Origin: Lysobacterales bacterium
GTDB taxonomy: Bacteria > Pseudomonadota > Gammaproteobacteria > Xanthomonadales > SZUA-38
NCBI GenBank assembly: GCA_028285525.1
Contig: JANQOZ010000024.1
Location: 1 to 64,000 of the forward strand
Direction of reading: 5' to 3'
DNA length: 64,000 nucleotides
Shown: positions 24,389 through 34,368 of the stretch, in pieces
Numbering within the stretch: the stretch's first letter is position 1
How the letters are laid out: every line of letters starts with the position of its first letter
Program-made: the position numbers and the translations under genes
Notes under the pieces: generated by a model
What the model saw: the letters and a program-made list of their open reading frames with translations, nothing else
Databases searched by the model: none
Told to the model about the DNA's origin: nothing

Positions 24389-26152
24389 CTAGGCGGCGAA
24401 CTGCAGGCTTGCGAGGTGGGCGTAAAGCGCTGAGTCACGCGTGAGCGAATCGTGTGTTCCCTGCGCCACGATTCGACCATTCTCCATCACCAGAATGCGG
24501 TCGGCCTGTCGAACAGTCGCCAGCCGGTGCGCGATGATCAGGGTGGTGCGCCCCTCCATCACCGCGTCCAGCGCCTGCTGAACCACCCGCTCGCTCTCAG
24601 CGTCTAGCGCACTGGTCGCCTCGTCCAGGAGCAGCACCGGTGGGTCGGTGAGCAGCGCCCGGGCGATCGCTATCCGTTGCGCCTGCCCGCCTGAGAGGCG
24701 CACACCGCGCTCGCCGAGGAACGTGTCGTAACCATCCTGTAAATCGGCGATAAAGTCGTGGGCAAAGGCAGACCGCGCCGCTTCCTTCACCTGCTCCCGG
24801 CTCGCGTCGGGGTTGCCGTAGCGGATGTTTTCCAGCGCATTGCTCGAAAACAGCGTCACATCCTGTGCGACCAGAGCCAGCTGGCGGCGATAGGCCAGGA
24901 GGTCGAGCTCGTTGATCGGGGCGCCGTCGAGCAGTATCTGCCCTTCGGTCGGATCGTAGAAGCGCATCAGCAGCTGGAACACGGTGGACTTGCCGGCACC
25001 AGATGGCCCAACCAGCGCCACCTTTTCGCCGGGCTCGATGGTGAGCTGGATGTCATCCAGCACCCGCCGGTCGAGGCGGGAAGGGTAGGCGAAGCTCAAG
25101 TCGGCAAATTCCAGCCGCCCGCGGGCCCGGTTGGCGGAAGGTCGTGGGTTTGCCGGCGACCGAATCTCCGGCTCCATTTCCAGCATTTCCAGGATCCGCT
25201 CCAGGGCGCCGGCGGCGCGCTGCAGCTCACCATAAACCTGGGTCAGGGCACCGGTGGTGGTTGCCGCAATGATGGCGTAGAGCACAAACTGGCTGAGCGT
25301 GCCGGCAGACATGGTGCCGTCGATCACATTCTGGGCGCCGATCCACAGCACGCCGATCATGCCGCCGAACATGAGCCAGACAATCAGGATCGCCATGATC
25401 GTCTCGGCCCGGATCCGGCGTCGGGCGATGCCGAACACCGCTTCGGCGTTGTCGCTGAAGCGCCGGGTTTCGCGCGCGTCCTGCGCGTACGACTGCACCG
25501 TTTTGATCGCGTTGATCGTTTCGGTCGCTGTGGCGGACATATCCGCGATGCGGTCCTGGTTTTCCTTTGACAGGCGGCGCACCCAGCGCCCCATGATCAC
25601 AATGGGCGCGATGATCAGCGGAATCAGGAGCCCGATGAGCAGCGCCAGCCTGGGGCTGGTGATGATCATCATCGCGCTGGCGCCGAGGAACATCACCGCG
25701 GAGCGAAGCGTGATGGAGAACGTGCTGCCAACAACCACCTCAACCAGCGTTGTGTCGGTGTTGATCCGGGAGAGCACCTCACCGGTGCGGGTTGTTTCGA
25801 AAAAGGCGGGTGAGAACGACATAATCTTGCGGTAGACCGCCTGGCGCAGGTCAGCGACCACGCGTTGCCCGATCCACGAGACCCAGAAATAGCGCAGGCT
25901 GGTAAACAGCCCCATCGCCAGCGCCACCCCGAACAGCAGAAGGAAATAGCGCGTTATGGCGGACTGCTGGGCGGGATCAAAGCCGAGGTCGATCATCTGG
26001 CGTACGGCAATCGGCAGGCTCAGCGTAGTGGCGGCTCCCAGCACCAGCAGCGCGAGGGCGAGCAGCAGTTTCGACAGGTAGGGCCGCACGAACGGCCAGA
26101 GCCGCTTGAGAATCGCCAGATTTTTGGAGGGTTTTCGGTCCTGTTCCGCCAA
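24389..26152 (-). CDS. ABC exporter, fused permease-ATPase (MsbA/ABCB-like)
   Basis: 587 aa half-transporter. Six membrane helices span about residues 20-300. The NBD has Walker A GPSGAGKST, signature LSGGQAQR, Walker B VLLLDEATSALD and an H-loop in IIAHRLATV. It should dimerise in the inner membrane and export a lipid or hydrophobic compound. It starts at TTG 26152. Lipid A export is possible but not shown; the context (DUF4870, ECF genes) gives no clue. The 105 bp upstream hold no clear promoter. Confidence 0.92.
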   Translation of the reverse strand: MAEQDRKPSKNLAILKRLWPFVRPYLSKLLLALALLVLGAATTLSLPIAVRQMIDLGFDPAQQSAITRYFLLLFGVALAMGLFTSLRYFWVSWIGQRVVADLRQAVYRKIMSFSPAFFETTRTGEVLSRINTDTTLVEVVVGSTFSITLRSAVMFLGASAMMIITSPRLALLIGLLIPLIIAPIVIMGRWVRRLSKENQDRIADMSATATETINAIKTVQSYAQDARETRRFSDNAEAVFGIARRRIRAETIMAILIVWLMFGGMIGVLWIGAQNVIDGTMSAGTLSQFVLYAIIAATTTGALTQVYGELQRAAGALERILEMLEMEPEIRSPANPRPSANRARGRLEFADLSFAYPSRLDRRVLDDIQLTIEPGEKVALVGPSGAGKSTVFQLLMRFYDPTEGQILLDGAPINELDLLAYRRQLALVAQDVTLFSSNALENIRYGNPDASREQVKEAARSAFAHDFIADLQDGYDTFLGERGVRLSGGQAQRIAIARALLTDPPVLLLDEATSALDAESERVVQQALDAVMEGRTTLIIAHRLATVRQADRILVMENGRIVAQGTHDSLTRDSALYAHLASLQFAA

Positions 26153-26257
26153 CGCCGGGGTCGCCTTTGATGACTAAAGCAAAATTGTCTCACAGGAGAC
26201 GTGCACAACCTGTGCGTACGCGGCACCCGTTTTGGCGGAGAACAGCGGGTCTTGGGC

Positions 26258-26851
26258 TCAGCCGTCGCTTAAGCCCGGCAGCGGCAGCTGGTTATCAGCG
26301 ATCCACCGCCGCAGGTCATCAGGCAGCGGGGTGTCGTCACGGTGCTGCTGATAGACCTCCCAGGTGGCCAGAAAGCCTTCGCGATCGGCGTTGTTGGCGT
26401 GCAGCCTGAGCTGCTCCCACCAGAATTCCGGTGAGTCGAGCGCCGGCGACGGGTTGGTGCCCGCAACCACCGAGGTGACGCCACCGTCATCCACGCCGCC
26501 GCCAACGGCCGGAGCGGGCCGCTCGGAGCCAGCGTCGATTGCCGGAGCGGGCAGGAGCGATTCAGTTCGGGCGGTGCCCGAGGGCGGATTGGGCTGGACC
26601 ACTCGGGCCAGCTGGAACACCAGGGTCGTGCACAGCGCCAGCGATGCCGCGAGGCTGGCCGGCCAGATCCAGCGGCCGCCCGGTGGCGGTCGGTGCGCCC
26701 GTTCACGAATGAGGTCATGAACTGTGGGTGAGGGCACCGGCGCGTCGCCGTCTTCGTTCAGCGTGCGATAGGCCCGGATGAGTTTCGGGTCGGTTTTTGG
26801 GTGCTCAGCGGTCTCTCCGAGCGTTCCCGACTGGGGCTCAAAGTTCGTCAT
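26258..26851 (-). CDS. Hypothetical single-pass membrane protein, candidate regulator of the adjacent ECF sigma factor
   Basis: 197 aa. The cytoplasmic N-terminus (about residues 1-60) contains KLIRAYRTLNED, and one membrane helix (WPASLAASLALCTTLVFQLA) is near residues 64-83. The Pro/Gly-rich C-terminal part ends in a helical EFWWEQLRLHANNADREG segment. It overlaps the ECF gene by 14 bp, the usual place for an anti-sigma factor, yet no zinc-binding HxxxCxxC motif is seen. No family recognised; the role is inferred from position and topology only. Confidence 0.7.
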   Translation of the reverse strand: MTNFEPQSGTLGETAEHPKTDPKLIRAYRTLNEDGDAPVPSPTVHDLIRERAHRPPPGGRWIWPASLAASLALCTTLVFQLARVVQPNPPSGTARTESLLPAPAIDAGSERPAPAVGGGVDDGGVTSVVAGTNPSPALDSPEFWWEQLRLHANNADREGFLATWEVYQQHRDDTPLPDDLRRWIADNQLPLPGLSDG

Positions 26852-27485
26852 AAAGGTCTCCCAGCGCTTTTCTCAAGCGCGCGGTGGCGTAGCGCATCCG
26901 GCTCTTGACGGTCTCCCGACCGCAGCCGCAGATGCTCGCAATCTCCTGCAGCGTCAGGTTTCGCTCCAGGTGCAGCAGCACGGTGCTGCGCTGCTCCAGC
27001 GGCAGCTCCAGCAGAGCGCGGTTCAGCATCCGGGCCACCTGGCGACGCGTTGGCTCGTCGGGCTGCGGCTCATCCGGAACGGCTTCAGGCTCCGCCAGAG
27101 GCAGCGATTTCGACTTCCGGTACCAGTCGATGATCCGGTGGTGAGCGATGCGATAGAGCCAGGTTTGAAACTGCGCCTGCGGTCGATAGCGACGGCGGGC
27201 GTCAACCACCCGGAGCCAGGTGTCCTGATAGATCTCCTCGGCCTGAGCCTGGCGCCCGACGTGGCGGTAGATAAATCGAAACAGGCCGGGTCCATGCCTG
27301 CGGTAAAGCGTGTCGAAGGCTTTGCTGTCGCCCGTCGCAAACGCCTGCATGAGATCCTCGCTGCCCGTGACTGACTGGGGATCATGCGATGACTCCTCAC
27401 TGGCATCGTCAACGGGCCAGCTCGCGCCCACAACGCCTTCGGTTCCGGTTATACCCAAACTAATGGTCTCCACGACGCAGGCCAA
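26838..27485 (-). CDS. ECF-type RNA polymerase sigma factor
   Basis: Up to 215 aa. Region 2 includes LYRRHGPGLFRFIYRHVG and QAEEIYQDTWLRV. Region 4 includes LPLEQRSTVLLHLERNLTLQEIA, split over two helices, and the HTH CGRETVKSRMRYATARLRKAL. It directs RNA polymerase to a small regulon, probably under control of the overlapping membrane protein. The start is uncertain: the ATG at 27350 has a good GAGGA site, but it would cut the conserved DLMQAF helix, so an upstream start is preferred. Confidence 0.88.
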   Translation of the reverse strand: MACVVETISLGITGTEGVVGASWPVDDASEESSHDPQSVTGSEDLMQAFATGDSKAFDTLYRRHGPGLFRFIYRHVGRQAQAEEIYQDTWLRVVDARRRYRPQAQFQTWLYRIAHHRIIDWYRKSKSLPLAEPEAVPDEPQPDEPTRRQVARMLNRALLELPLEQRSTVLLHLERNLTLQEIASICGCGRETVKSRMRYATARLRKALGDLYDEL

Positions 27486-27552
27486 AAGAGATCACTTGCG
27501 TGGATAAACGGTTCACAACGCGTTTCGGGGTTAGGGTGATTTTGACCTCCGG

Positions 27553-28914
27553 TCACGGCGAGTCGTCCTCGGCGCCGGTCACGCGGGTCACCGTCGAAGC
27601 CACTTCACCCTCGGCCAGCCGGGTGATCAAAGCCTGGCCGCGCTCGACGTCTGCGGCGGACCGCACCACCGACCCGTCAGCGGAAACCGTCACCGAGTAA
27701 CCGCGGCTGAGGACCGCCAGGGGGCTGACGGCGTTGAGGCCGCGGCGGGCGGCAGCAAGCTGGCTTGCGCTGTGCTCCAGCCGGCGAATCATCGACTGGT
27801 CGAGCCGGCGTCGCAGCCCCAGGAGCCGCTGCTGATAGCTGGCCGCCTCGACCCGGGGATTGCGCTGCATCAGCCGATGGCTGAGCGCCGCGATACGCTC
27901 ACGATAGCGGCGCAGCCGGCTCTGCTGCTGCTGCCCAAGTCGCCGCGAAAGTTCTTCCAGCCGCCCTCGGCTGCGTTCGATTCTGGCCGCCGGCTGTGCT
28001 CGGGAGAGTCGGTCACCGAGTTCGCCGAGCCGCAGCAGGCGCTGTTCCTGACTTGCCTGAAACCGTCGGATCAGCAGCCGTGTGAGCTGATCGACCCGCC
28101 GCCGGAGCTCCGCGCTGTCCGGTACCAGCACCTCCGCCGCGGCGGAGGGCGTCGCCGCCCGCACGTCCGCAACAAAGTCGGCGATGGAAAAATCCACCTC
28201 GTGACCCACGGCACTGACCACCGGGAGCGGGCTTTCGGCGATGGCCCGCGCCAGGGATTCGTCGTTGAAGGCCCACAGATCTTCCAGCGAACCACCGCCT
28301 CGGGTGAGCAGTATCACGTCGGCAGCCAACCTTCCGGCCGCCCGAAGCGCCTTGATCAGCGCCGGCGGTGCGGCTTCGCCCTGCACCAGACTCGCGCAGA
28401 CCGTCACCCGGACCGCGGGAAAGCGTCGTTCGAGCACGCTCAGCACGTCGCGCAGCGCGGCGCCGGTGGGTGAGGTGACCACCGCGATATGTTTGGGGAA
28501 TGTCGGCAGCGGTCGTTTGCGTGTCGCGTCGAACAGACCTTCCGCCGCCAGCCGCTTTTTCAGGGCCTCAAACTGGGCTCTCAGCAGCCCCTCACCCGCG
28601 AGCTCAACCGACTCCACGATGAGCTGATACTCGCCGCGGGCCTCATAGAGGCTGACCCGGGCCCGCACGACAATATGCATGCCCGCCGCGAGCTTGACGC
28701 CGGCCCGCCGGTTGCGAAACAGCGCGCAGCGCACCTGCGCGCTGGCGTCCTTGAGGGTGAAATACGCGTGGCCCGACGCCGGCGTGGAAAGGTTGGAGAT
28801 TTCGCCTTCCAGCCAGATGAGCCCAAACTCGCCCTCGAGCAGGCTCCGAATCTGTCGATTCAGGCCGCTCGGGGTGTAAATCTGTCGCTGGCTGAAGAGA
28901 TCGTTGCTGGGCAC
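27553..28914 (-). CDS. xseA: Exodeoxyribonuclease VII large subunit XseA
   Basis: 453 aa. The N-terminal OB domain (IWLEGEISNLSTPASGHAYFTLKD, across two strands) is followed by the catalytic region with VVTSPTGAALRDVL, LTRGGGSLEDLWAFNDE and PVVSAVGHEVDFS. A long coiled-coil C-terminus completes the family layout. With XseB it degrades single-stranded DNA in repair. It starts at GTG 28914 and is divergent from guaB. xseB is not adjacent. Confidence 0.96.
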   Translation of the reverse strand: MPSNDLFSQRQIYTPSGLNRQIRSLLEGEFGLIWLEGEISNLSTPASGHAYFTLKDASAQVRCALFRNRRAGVKLAAGMHIVVRARVSLYEARGEYQLIVESVELAGEGLLRAQFEALKKRLAAEGLFDATRKRPLPTFPKHIAVVTSPTGAALRDVLSVLERRFPAVRVTVCASLVQGEAAPPALIKALRAAGRLAADVILLTRGGGSLEDLWAFNDESLARAIAESPLPVVSAVGHEVDFSIADFVADVRAATPSAAAEVLVPDSAELRRRVDQLTRLLIRRFQASQEQRLLRLGELGDRLSRAQPAARIERSRGRLEELSRRLGQQQQSRLRRYRERIAALSHRLMQRNPRVEAASYQQRLLGLRRRLDQSMIRRLEHSASQLAAARRGLNAVSPLAVLSRGYSVTVSADGSVVRSAADVERGQALITRLAEGEVASTVTRVTGAEDDSP

Positions 28915-28987
28915 GGTGTTTCCGCGGACGCGGGTCTGGCCCGCCGGCCGATAAATGTAGCACGTGCCTTTGGCTCGGCTAATGAGA

Positions 28988-28993
28988 TAAAAT
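28988..28993 (+). promoter_or_regulatory. Possible -10 element of guaB
   Basis: TAAAAT in the 129-bp xseA/guaB divergent gap, 50 bp before guaB. The best -35-like hexamer (TTGGCT, 28970-28975) is only 12 bp away, too close, so the call is tentative. Confidence 0.3.
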
Positions 28994-29031
28994 GGGGCGA
29001 TTTAGTCGGGCCGCCTCCCGCCCCTGCATAA

Positions 29032-30504
<1,473 letters not shown>

Positions 30505-30520
30505 GAGCCCGGCCCAATCC

Positions 30521-32092
30521 ATGACAGATATCCATGATCACCGCCTGCTGGTGCTGGACTTCGGTGCGCAGTACACCCAGCTGATCGCCCGCCGCATTCG
30601 GGAAATCGGCGTTTACTGCGAGATTTTCCCCTGGGATGCACCCTCCGAACTGATCACCGGCCTTAAGCCGAGCGGCGTGGTGCTGTCGGGCGGTCCGGAG
30701 TCCGTCCACGGGGACAGTACGCCCCGGCTGCCGGATTGCGTCGTGGAACTTGAGGTCCCCATCCTGGGGATCTGTTACGGCATGCAGGCACTGGCGGCCT
30801 ATTTCGGTGGCGCGGTCGAGGCGGCGGAACGCCGTGAGTTTGGCTATGCGTCCGTGGAGCCGGTCGGTGAGAGCCCGCTCCTGGACGGCTTGAGCGACCG
30901 GGAATCCGGTCAGCCTCGCGAGCTGGACGTCTGGATGAGTCACGGCGACCACGTGGTGGCCGTTCCTCAGGGCTTCGAATGTGTGGCGCGCACCGAATCG
31001 GCGCCGATCGCAGCGATGCAGGATAAGGACCGCCAGATCTATGCGCTGCAGTGGCACCCGGAGGTCACTCACACCCGCCAGGGTGAAGCGATGCTCAGGC
31101 ACTTTGTGCTGGATGTTTGCCGCTGTGAGCCGCTGTGGACGCCGGCATCGATCGTCGAGAGCACGATCGCGGAGGTGCGCGAGAAGGTCGGTTCCGACCA
31201 GGTGCTGCTGGGGCTTTCCGGTGGCGTAGACTCATCGGTGGTGGCCGCGCTGCTGCACGAGGCGATCGGCGACCAGCTCACCTGCATTTTTGTGGATACC
31301 GGCCTGCTCCGGCTCAATGAAGGCGACCAGGTGATGGCGACCATGGCGGCCAATATGGGCGTCAAGGTGCTTCGGGTCGACGCACGCGAACAGTTCTTCG
31401 GCGCGCTGGCCGGCGTGACCGACCCCGAACAGAAGCGCAAAATTATCGGGCGGAAATTCATTGAGATCTTTGACGCTGAAGCGGCCCGGCTCGATGGCGT
31501 TCGCTGGCTTGCACAGGGCACGATCTACCCTGACGTGATCGAATCAGCGGGGGCGGCAACCGGCAAAGCCCACGTGATCAAGTCCCACCACAATGTCGGC
31601 GGCCTGCCTGAGGACATGACGCTCGAGCTGGTTGAACCGCTGCGCGAGCTGTTCAAGGATGAGGTGCGGAAGATCGGGCTGGAGCTCGGCCTGCATCGCG
31701 ACATGGTATTTCGCCATCCCTTTCCGGGGCCCGGCTTGGGTGTTCGCATTCTTGGCGAGGTCAAAGAAGAGTTCGCAGGTCTCCTGGCTCGCGCGGACGA
31801 CGTGTTTATCGAGTGTCTGCACGAGGCGGGGCTCTACGACGACGTCAGCCAGGCCTTTGCCGTGTTTCTCCCGGTCAAATCGGTTGGGGTGGTCGGTGAT
31901 GGCCGCGCCTATGAGTACGTTATCGCACTGCGAGCCGTCGAGACGGTGGACTTTATGACGGCCCGCTGGGCCCGCCTGCCGTATGACTTCCTGGAGCACG
32001 TGTCGCGTCGGATCATCAACGAGATCAACGGCATCTCCCGCGTGGTCTACGACATCTCAGGCAAACCCCCCGCCACCATCGAATGGGAATAG
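30521..32092 (+). CDS. guaA: GMP synthase (glutamine-hydrolysing) GuaA
   Basis: 523 aa. The class I amidotransferase domain has the nucleophile in GICYGMQAL and the His/Glu pair in WHPEVTHT. The ATP pyrophosphatase P-loop is [13 protein letters not shown]. The C-terminal dimerisation domain ends in KPPATIEWE. It aminates XMP to GMP. Its last 10 bases overlap tadA. Confidence 0.98.
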   Translation: MTDIHDHRLLVLDFGAQYTQLIARRIREIGVYCEIFPWDAPSELITGLKPSGVVLSGGPESVHGDSTPRLPDCVVELEVPILGICYGMQALAAYFGGAVEAAERREFGYASVEPVGESPLLDGLSDRESGQPRELDVWMSHGDHVVAVPQGFECVARTESAPIAAMQDKDRQIYALQWHPEVTHTRQGEAMLRHFVLDVCRCEPLWTPASIVESTIAEVREKVGSDQVLLGLSGGVDSSVVAALLHEAIGDQLTCIFVDTGLLRLNEGDQVMATMAANMGVKVLRVDAREQFFGALAGVTDPEQKRKIIGRKFIEIFDAEAARLDGVRWLAQGTIYPDVIESAGAATGKAHVIKSHHNVGGLPEDMTLELVEPLRELFKDEVRKIGLELGLHRDMVFRHPFPGPGLGVRILGEVKEEFAGLLARADDVFIECLHEAGLYDDVSQAFAVFLPVKSVGVVGDGRAYEYVIALRAVETVDFMTARWARLPYDFLEHVSRRIINEINGISRVVYDISGKPPATIEWE

Positions 32093-32538
32093 ACGCCGAT
32101 CAGGCGTTGATGACCCGGGCGCTCGGGCTGGCCCGTACCGCGGAGCGGCTCGGTGAAGTGCCGGTTGGCTGCGTGATTGCCAGGGAGGGAGAGGTGATTG
32201 CCGAGGCTCACAACGCGCCGATCAGCGTGAGTGATCCGACCGGGCATGCGGAAGTTCGCGCGCTGCGGCTGGCGGGGACCCGACTCGGCAACTATCGGCT
32301 GCCTGACTGCGATCTCTACGTCACGCTGGAGCCCTGCGCGATGTGTACCGGGGCCATGATCCACGCCCGGCTTCGTCGTCTCGTGTTTGGCGCCGCAGAT
32401 CCGCGCACGGGCGCCGCGGGTTCAGCGATCAACCTCACCGACGGGAGCTACGGCAATCACCGGCTCGAGGTCACCGGCGGCGTGCTGGCTGACGAGGCTT
32501 CGGCAATGCTTCGGACGTTTTTTCGAGCGCGACGCTAA
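32083..32538 (+). CDS. tadA: tRNA-specific adenosine deaminase TadA
   Basis: 151 aa. The zinc-deaminase motif is complete: His55 and Glu57 in GHAEVRAL, and Cys85 and Cys88 in EPCAMC. The [13 protein letters not shown] loop is typical of TadA. It makes inosine at the wobble position of tRNA-Arg(ACG). It is translationally coupled to guaA by a 10-bp overlap and converges on the histidine-kinase gene 12 bp away. Confidence 0.95.
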   Translation: MGIDADQALMTRALGLARTAERLGEVPVGCVIAREGEVIAEAHNAPISVSDPTGHAEVRALRLAGTRLGNYRLPDCDLYVTLEPCAMCTGAMIHARLRRLVFGAADPRTGAAGSAINLTDGSYGNHRLEVTGGVLADEASAMLRTFFRARR

Positions 32539-32550
32539 CGTCGCTTCACA

Positions 32551-34350
32551 TCAATCGCGGCGCTTCCCGGAAACGGTGTCCATCAGCCCGTCGTAGTCGA
32601 ACTTGCGGGTCATTTCCTTAAGGTCGCCCGCGAGAGTCTGGTCGATGCTTTCCAGCTCACCGATCAGTGATTCGAGGCCGTCGACGTCCGCGCGCTCCGC
32701 CGCTTCCCCGAGCGATTTTGCCACGTTGGCCGGAATTTTGACTTCCCGGGGCGGTGTCCGGTGCTGCGCCTGCTTCAGCGCGCTGTCGATCGTTGCGGTG
32801 AGCTCGCGAGCCATAAACGGCTTGATGAGCAGTGTGTCCGCACCCGCGGTCAGTAGCTGATCAGCGCTCACGCCGTCGAGCGAGTCGCAGATGGTCACGA
32901 TGGCGCTGATCGGCAGCCGCGACCGAACCTCGCTGACCAAAGACACGGCGTCGGGATTATCGCTGCAGTCCACCATCACCAGCTGGGCATCCAAATCATC
33001 ACCGGCCTTGCTCAGGTTTTCGATCCGACTCACCGGCTGTCCCTGATGGGCCAACGTGTCGCTGATGCAGCGGTTGTGGAAGCTGTTGTCCCCGATCAGA
33101 AGAAGCGAGGGGGTTCGCCCCTGTGTATCCTGACGGCGCCGGTTTTCCGTTACCGAAACGGGCACCTTAACCGTAAAACAACTGCCCTGGCCCGGTTCAC
33201 TTTCGGCTTCGATTGAGCCCTCGAGCTGCTGGGTCAGATCGCGGCAGATGGCGAGGCCAAGCCCAGCGCCGACCTGACCGCCGACCTGCTCGAGCCGAAA
33301 GAACGGTTCGAACACGCGAGGCATGACCTCGGCGGGGATACCGCAGCCAGTGTCCGTGACGCTCAGCGAGAGCTGATCGTCCGCGCCCAGTTCGCCGGTG
33401 ATCATGATTTCGCCGGCCTGGGTGTGTTTGATGGCGTTATCGACCAGATTGACCAAAATCCTGCGCAGCTTGACCCGATCGGTATGCACCATGCAGTTGT
33501 TGTCCTGCATCTTCCAGCTCAATGAGACGCTGTCTGGCAGGCCGGTGGCGTTGAACATCTCCGCCACGTCGCTGATCAGCTCGAAGGCGGAAAAGCCGGT
33601 CCCAGCCGGTTCGGCCTCGCTGGTTTCTCCAAGCTCGCTGTCTATCGTGGACAGCATGGCGTTGCAGTGGGTTTCGACCTTCGTCAGACACTCGCGCTGA
33701 CGTTCGGTCAATGGGTCCTTCTGCATCATCTGTGAATAGCCGCGAATGGCGTTGAGCGGCGTGCGCAGATCATGGCACGCCTTGGCCAGCGGCGTATCTT
33801 TGCGAACCGTGGGCCTACCCATGGGGACCCGGGGTTGTACGGCGCAGACCACGGACGCCGGTCTGCCCTGCGCGTCGGGGAGCGTTTTGCCGAGGATCCG
33901 TACCTCCGTTGCCGTCTTCGGGTCAGCACCGAGAGAGCAGGTGCATTCGAGATCCCGGCCGGTTTGGAGGCTTCGGCGCAGGCCGTCCGCCAGCTGGTCG
34001 CGGGTGCTGTCGGAAACCAGCGCGAGAAAGTCTTTGAGCCTCGCGCCCATCATGGGGGAGTCGATGCCTGCGATCTGGCACAGCACGGCGTCGAGCGTGA
34101 TCTCGTTTCGCTGCGAGTCCCAGGTGAGGGTCCCGAAGTCTTTGGTGTCGTGCGAAAAATCCTGGTTGGCGGCCGTCTCGTTGATCATGCCGGCAAAGGG
34201 GCCCGGCATGGGTGCGTTGGCGACCAGACCCTTGGCGATGTCGATCGTCTGCTGCTCGCCGCCGGTGCCGAAGTTGGCGGGTATCAGCACGTCCCGGGAG
34301 GCCTTTTTTCCGAGGAAGATTTCTTTCAGTGTTGGCCGTGGATCGCTCAT
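32551..34350 (-). CDS. PAS-containing hybrid histidine kinase with degenerate receiver
   Basis: 599 aa, no obvious membrane segment, so probably cytoplasmic. A PAS-like region is at about 70-172. HisKA has the phospho-acceptor His193 in CHDLRTPLN. The HATPase has the N box NLVDNAIKHT (301-310), DTGCGIP and GAGLGLAICRDL. A receiver-like domain at about 413-530 keeps Asp461 and Lys510, but its acidic pocket reads IGDN instead of DD. A helical tail (about 545-599) follows. It is downstream of the diguanylate cyclase by 18 bp and so probably in the stator operon. The signal is unknown. Confidence 0.88.
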   Translation of the reverse strand: MSDPRPTLKEIFLGKKASRDVLIPANFGTGGEQQTIDIAKGLVANAPMPGPFAGMINETAANQDFSHDTKDFGTLTWDSQRNEITLDAVLCQIAGIDSPMMGARLKDFLALVSDSTRDQLADGLRRSLQTGRDLECTCSLGADPKTATEVRILGKTLPDAQGRPASVVCAVQPRVPMGRPTVRKDTPLAKACHDLRTPLNAIRGYSQMMQKDPLTERQRECLTKVETHCNAMLSTIDSELGETSEAEPAGTGFSAFELISDVAEMFNATGLPDSVSLSWKMQDNNCMVHTDRVKLRRILVNLVDNAIKHTQAGEIMITGELGADDQLSLSVTDTGCGIPAEVMPRVFEPFFRLEQVGGQVGAGLGLAICRDLTQQLEGSIEAESEPGQGSCFTVKVPVSVTENRRRQDTQGRTPSLLLIGDNSFHNRCISDTLAHQGQPVSRIENLSKAGDDLDAQLVMVDCSDNPDAVSLVSEVRSRLPISAIVTICDSLDGVSADQLLTAGADTLLIKPFMARELTATIDSALKQAQHRTPPREVKIPANVAKSLGEAAERADVDGLESLIGELESIDQTLAGDLKEMTRKFDYDGLMDTVSGKRRD

Positions 34351-34368
34351 GGAGATGGTCCGTCAGGT

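Noticed and set aside
28970-28993. Full sigma-70 promoter before guaB
   Set aside because: The spacing between the -35-like and -10-like hexamers is 12 bp, too short.
32529-32544. Hairpin at the tadA/kinase convergence as a bidirectional terminator
   Set aside because: Six-base stem overlapping the tadA stop, without T tracts on either side.
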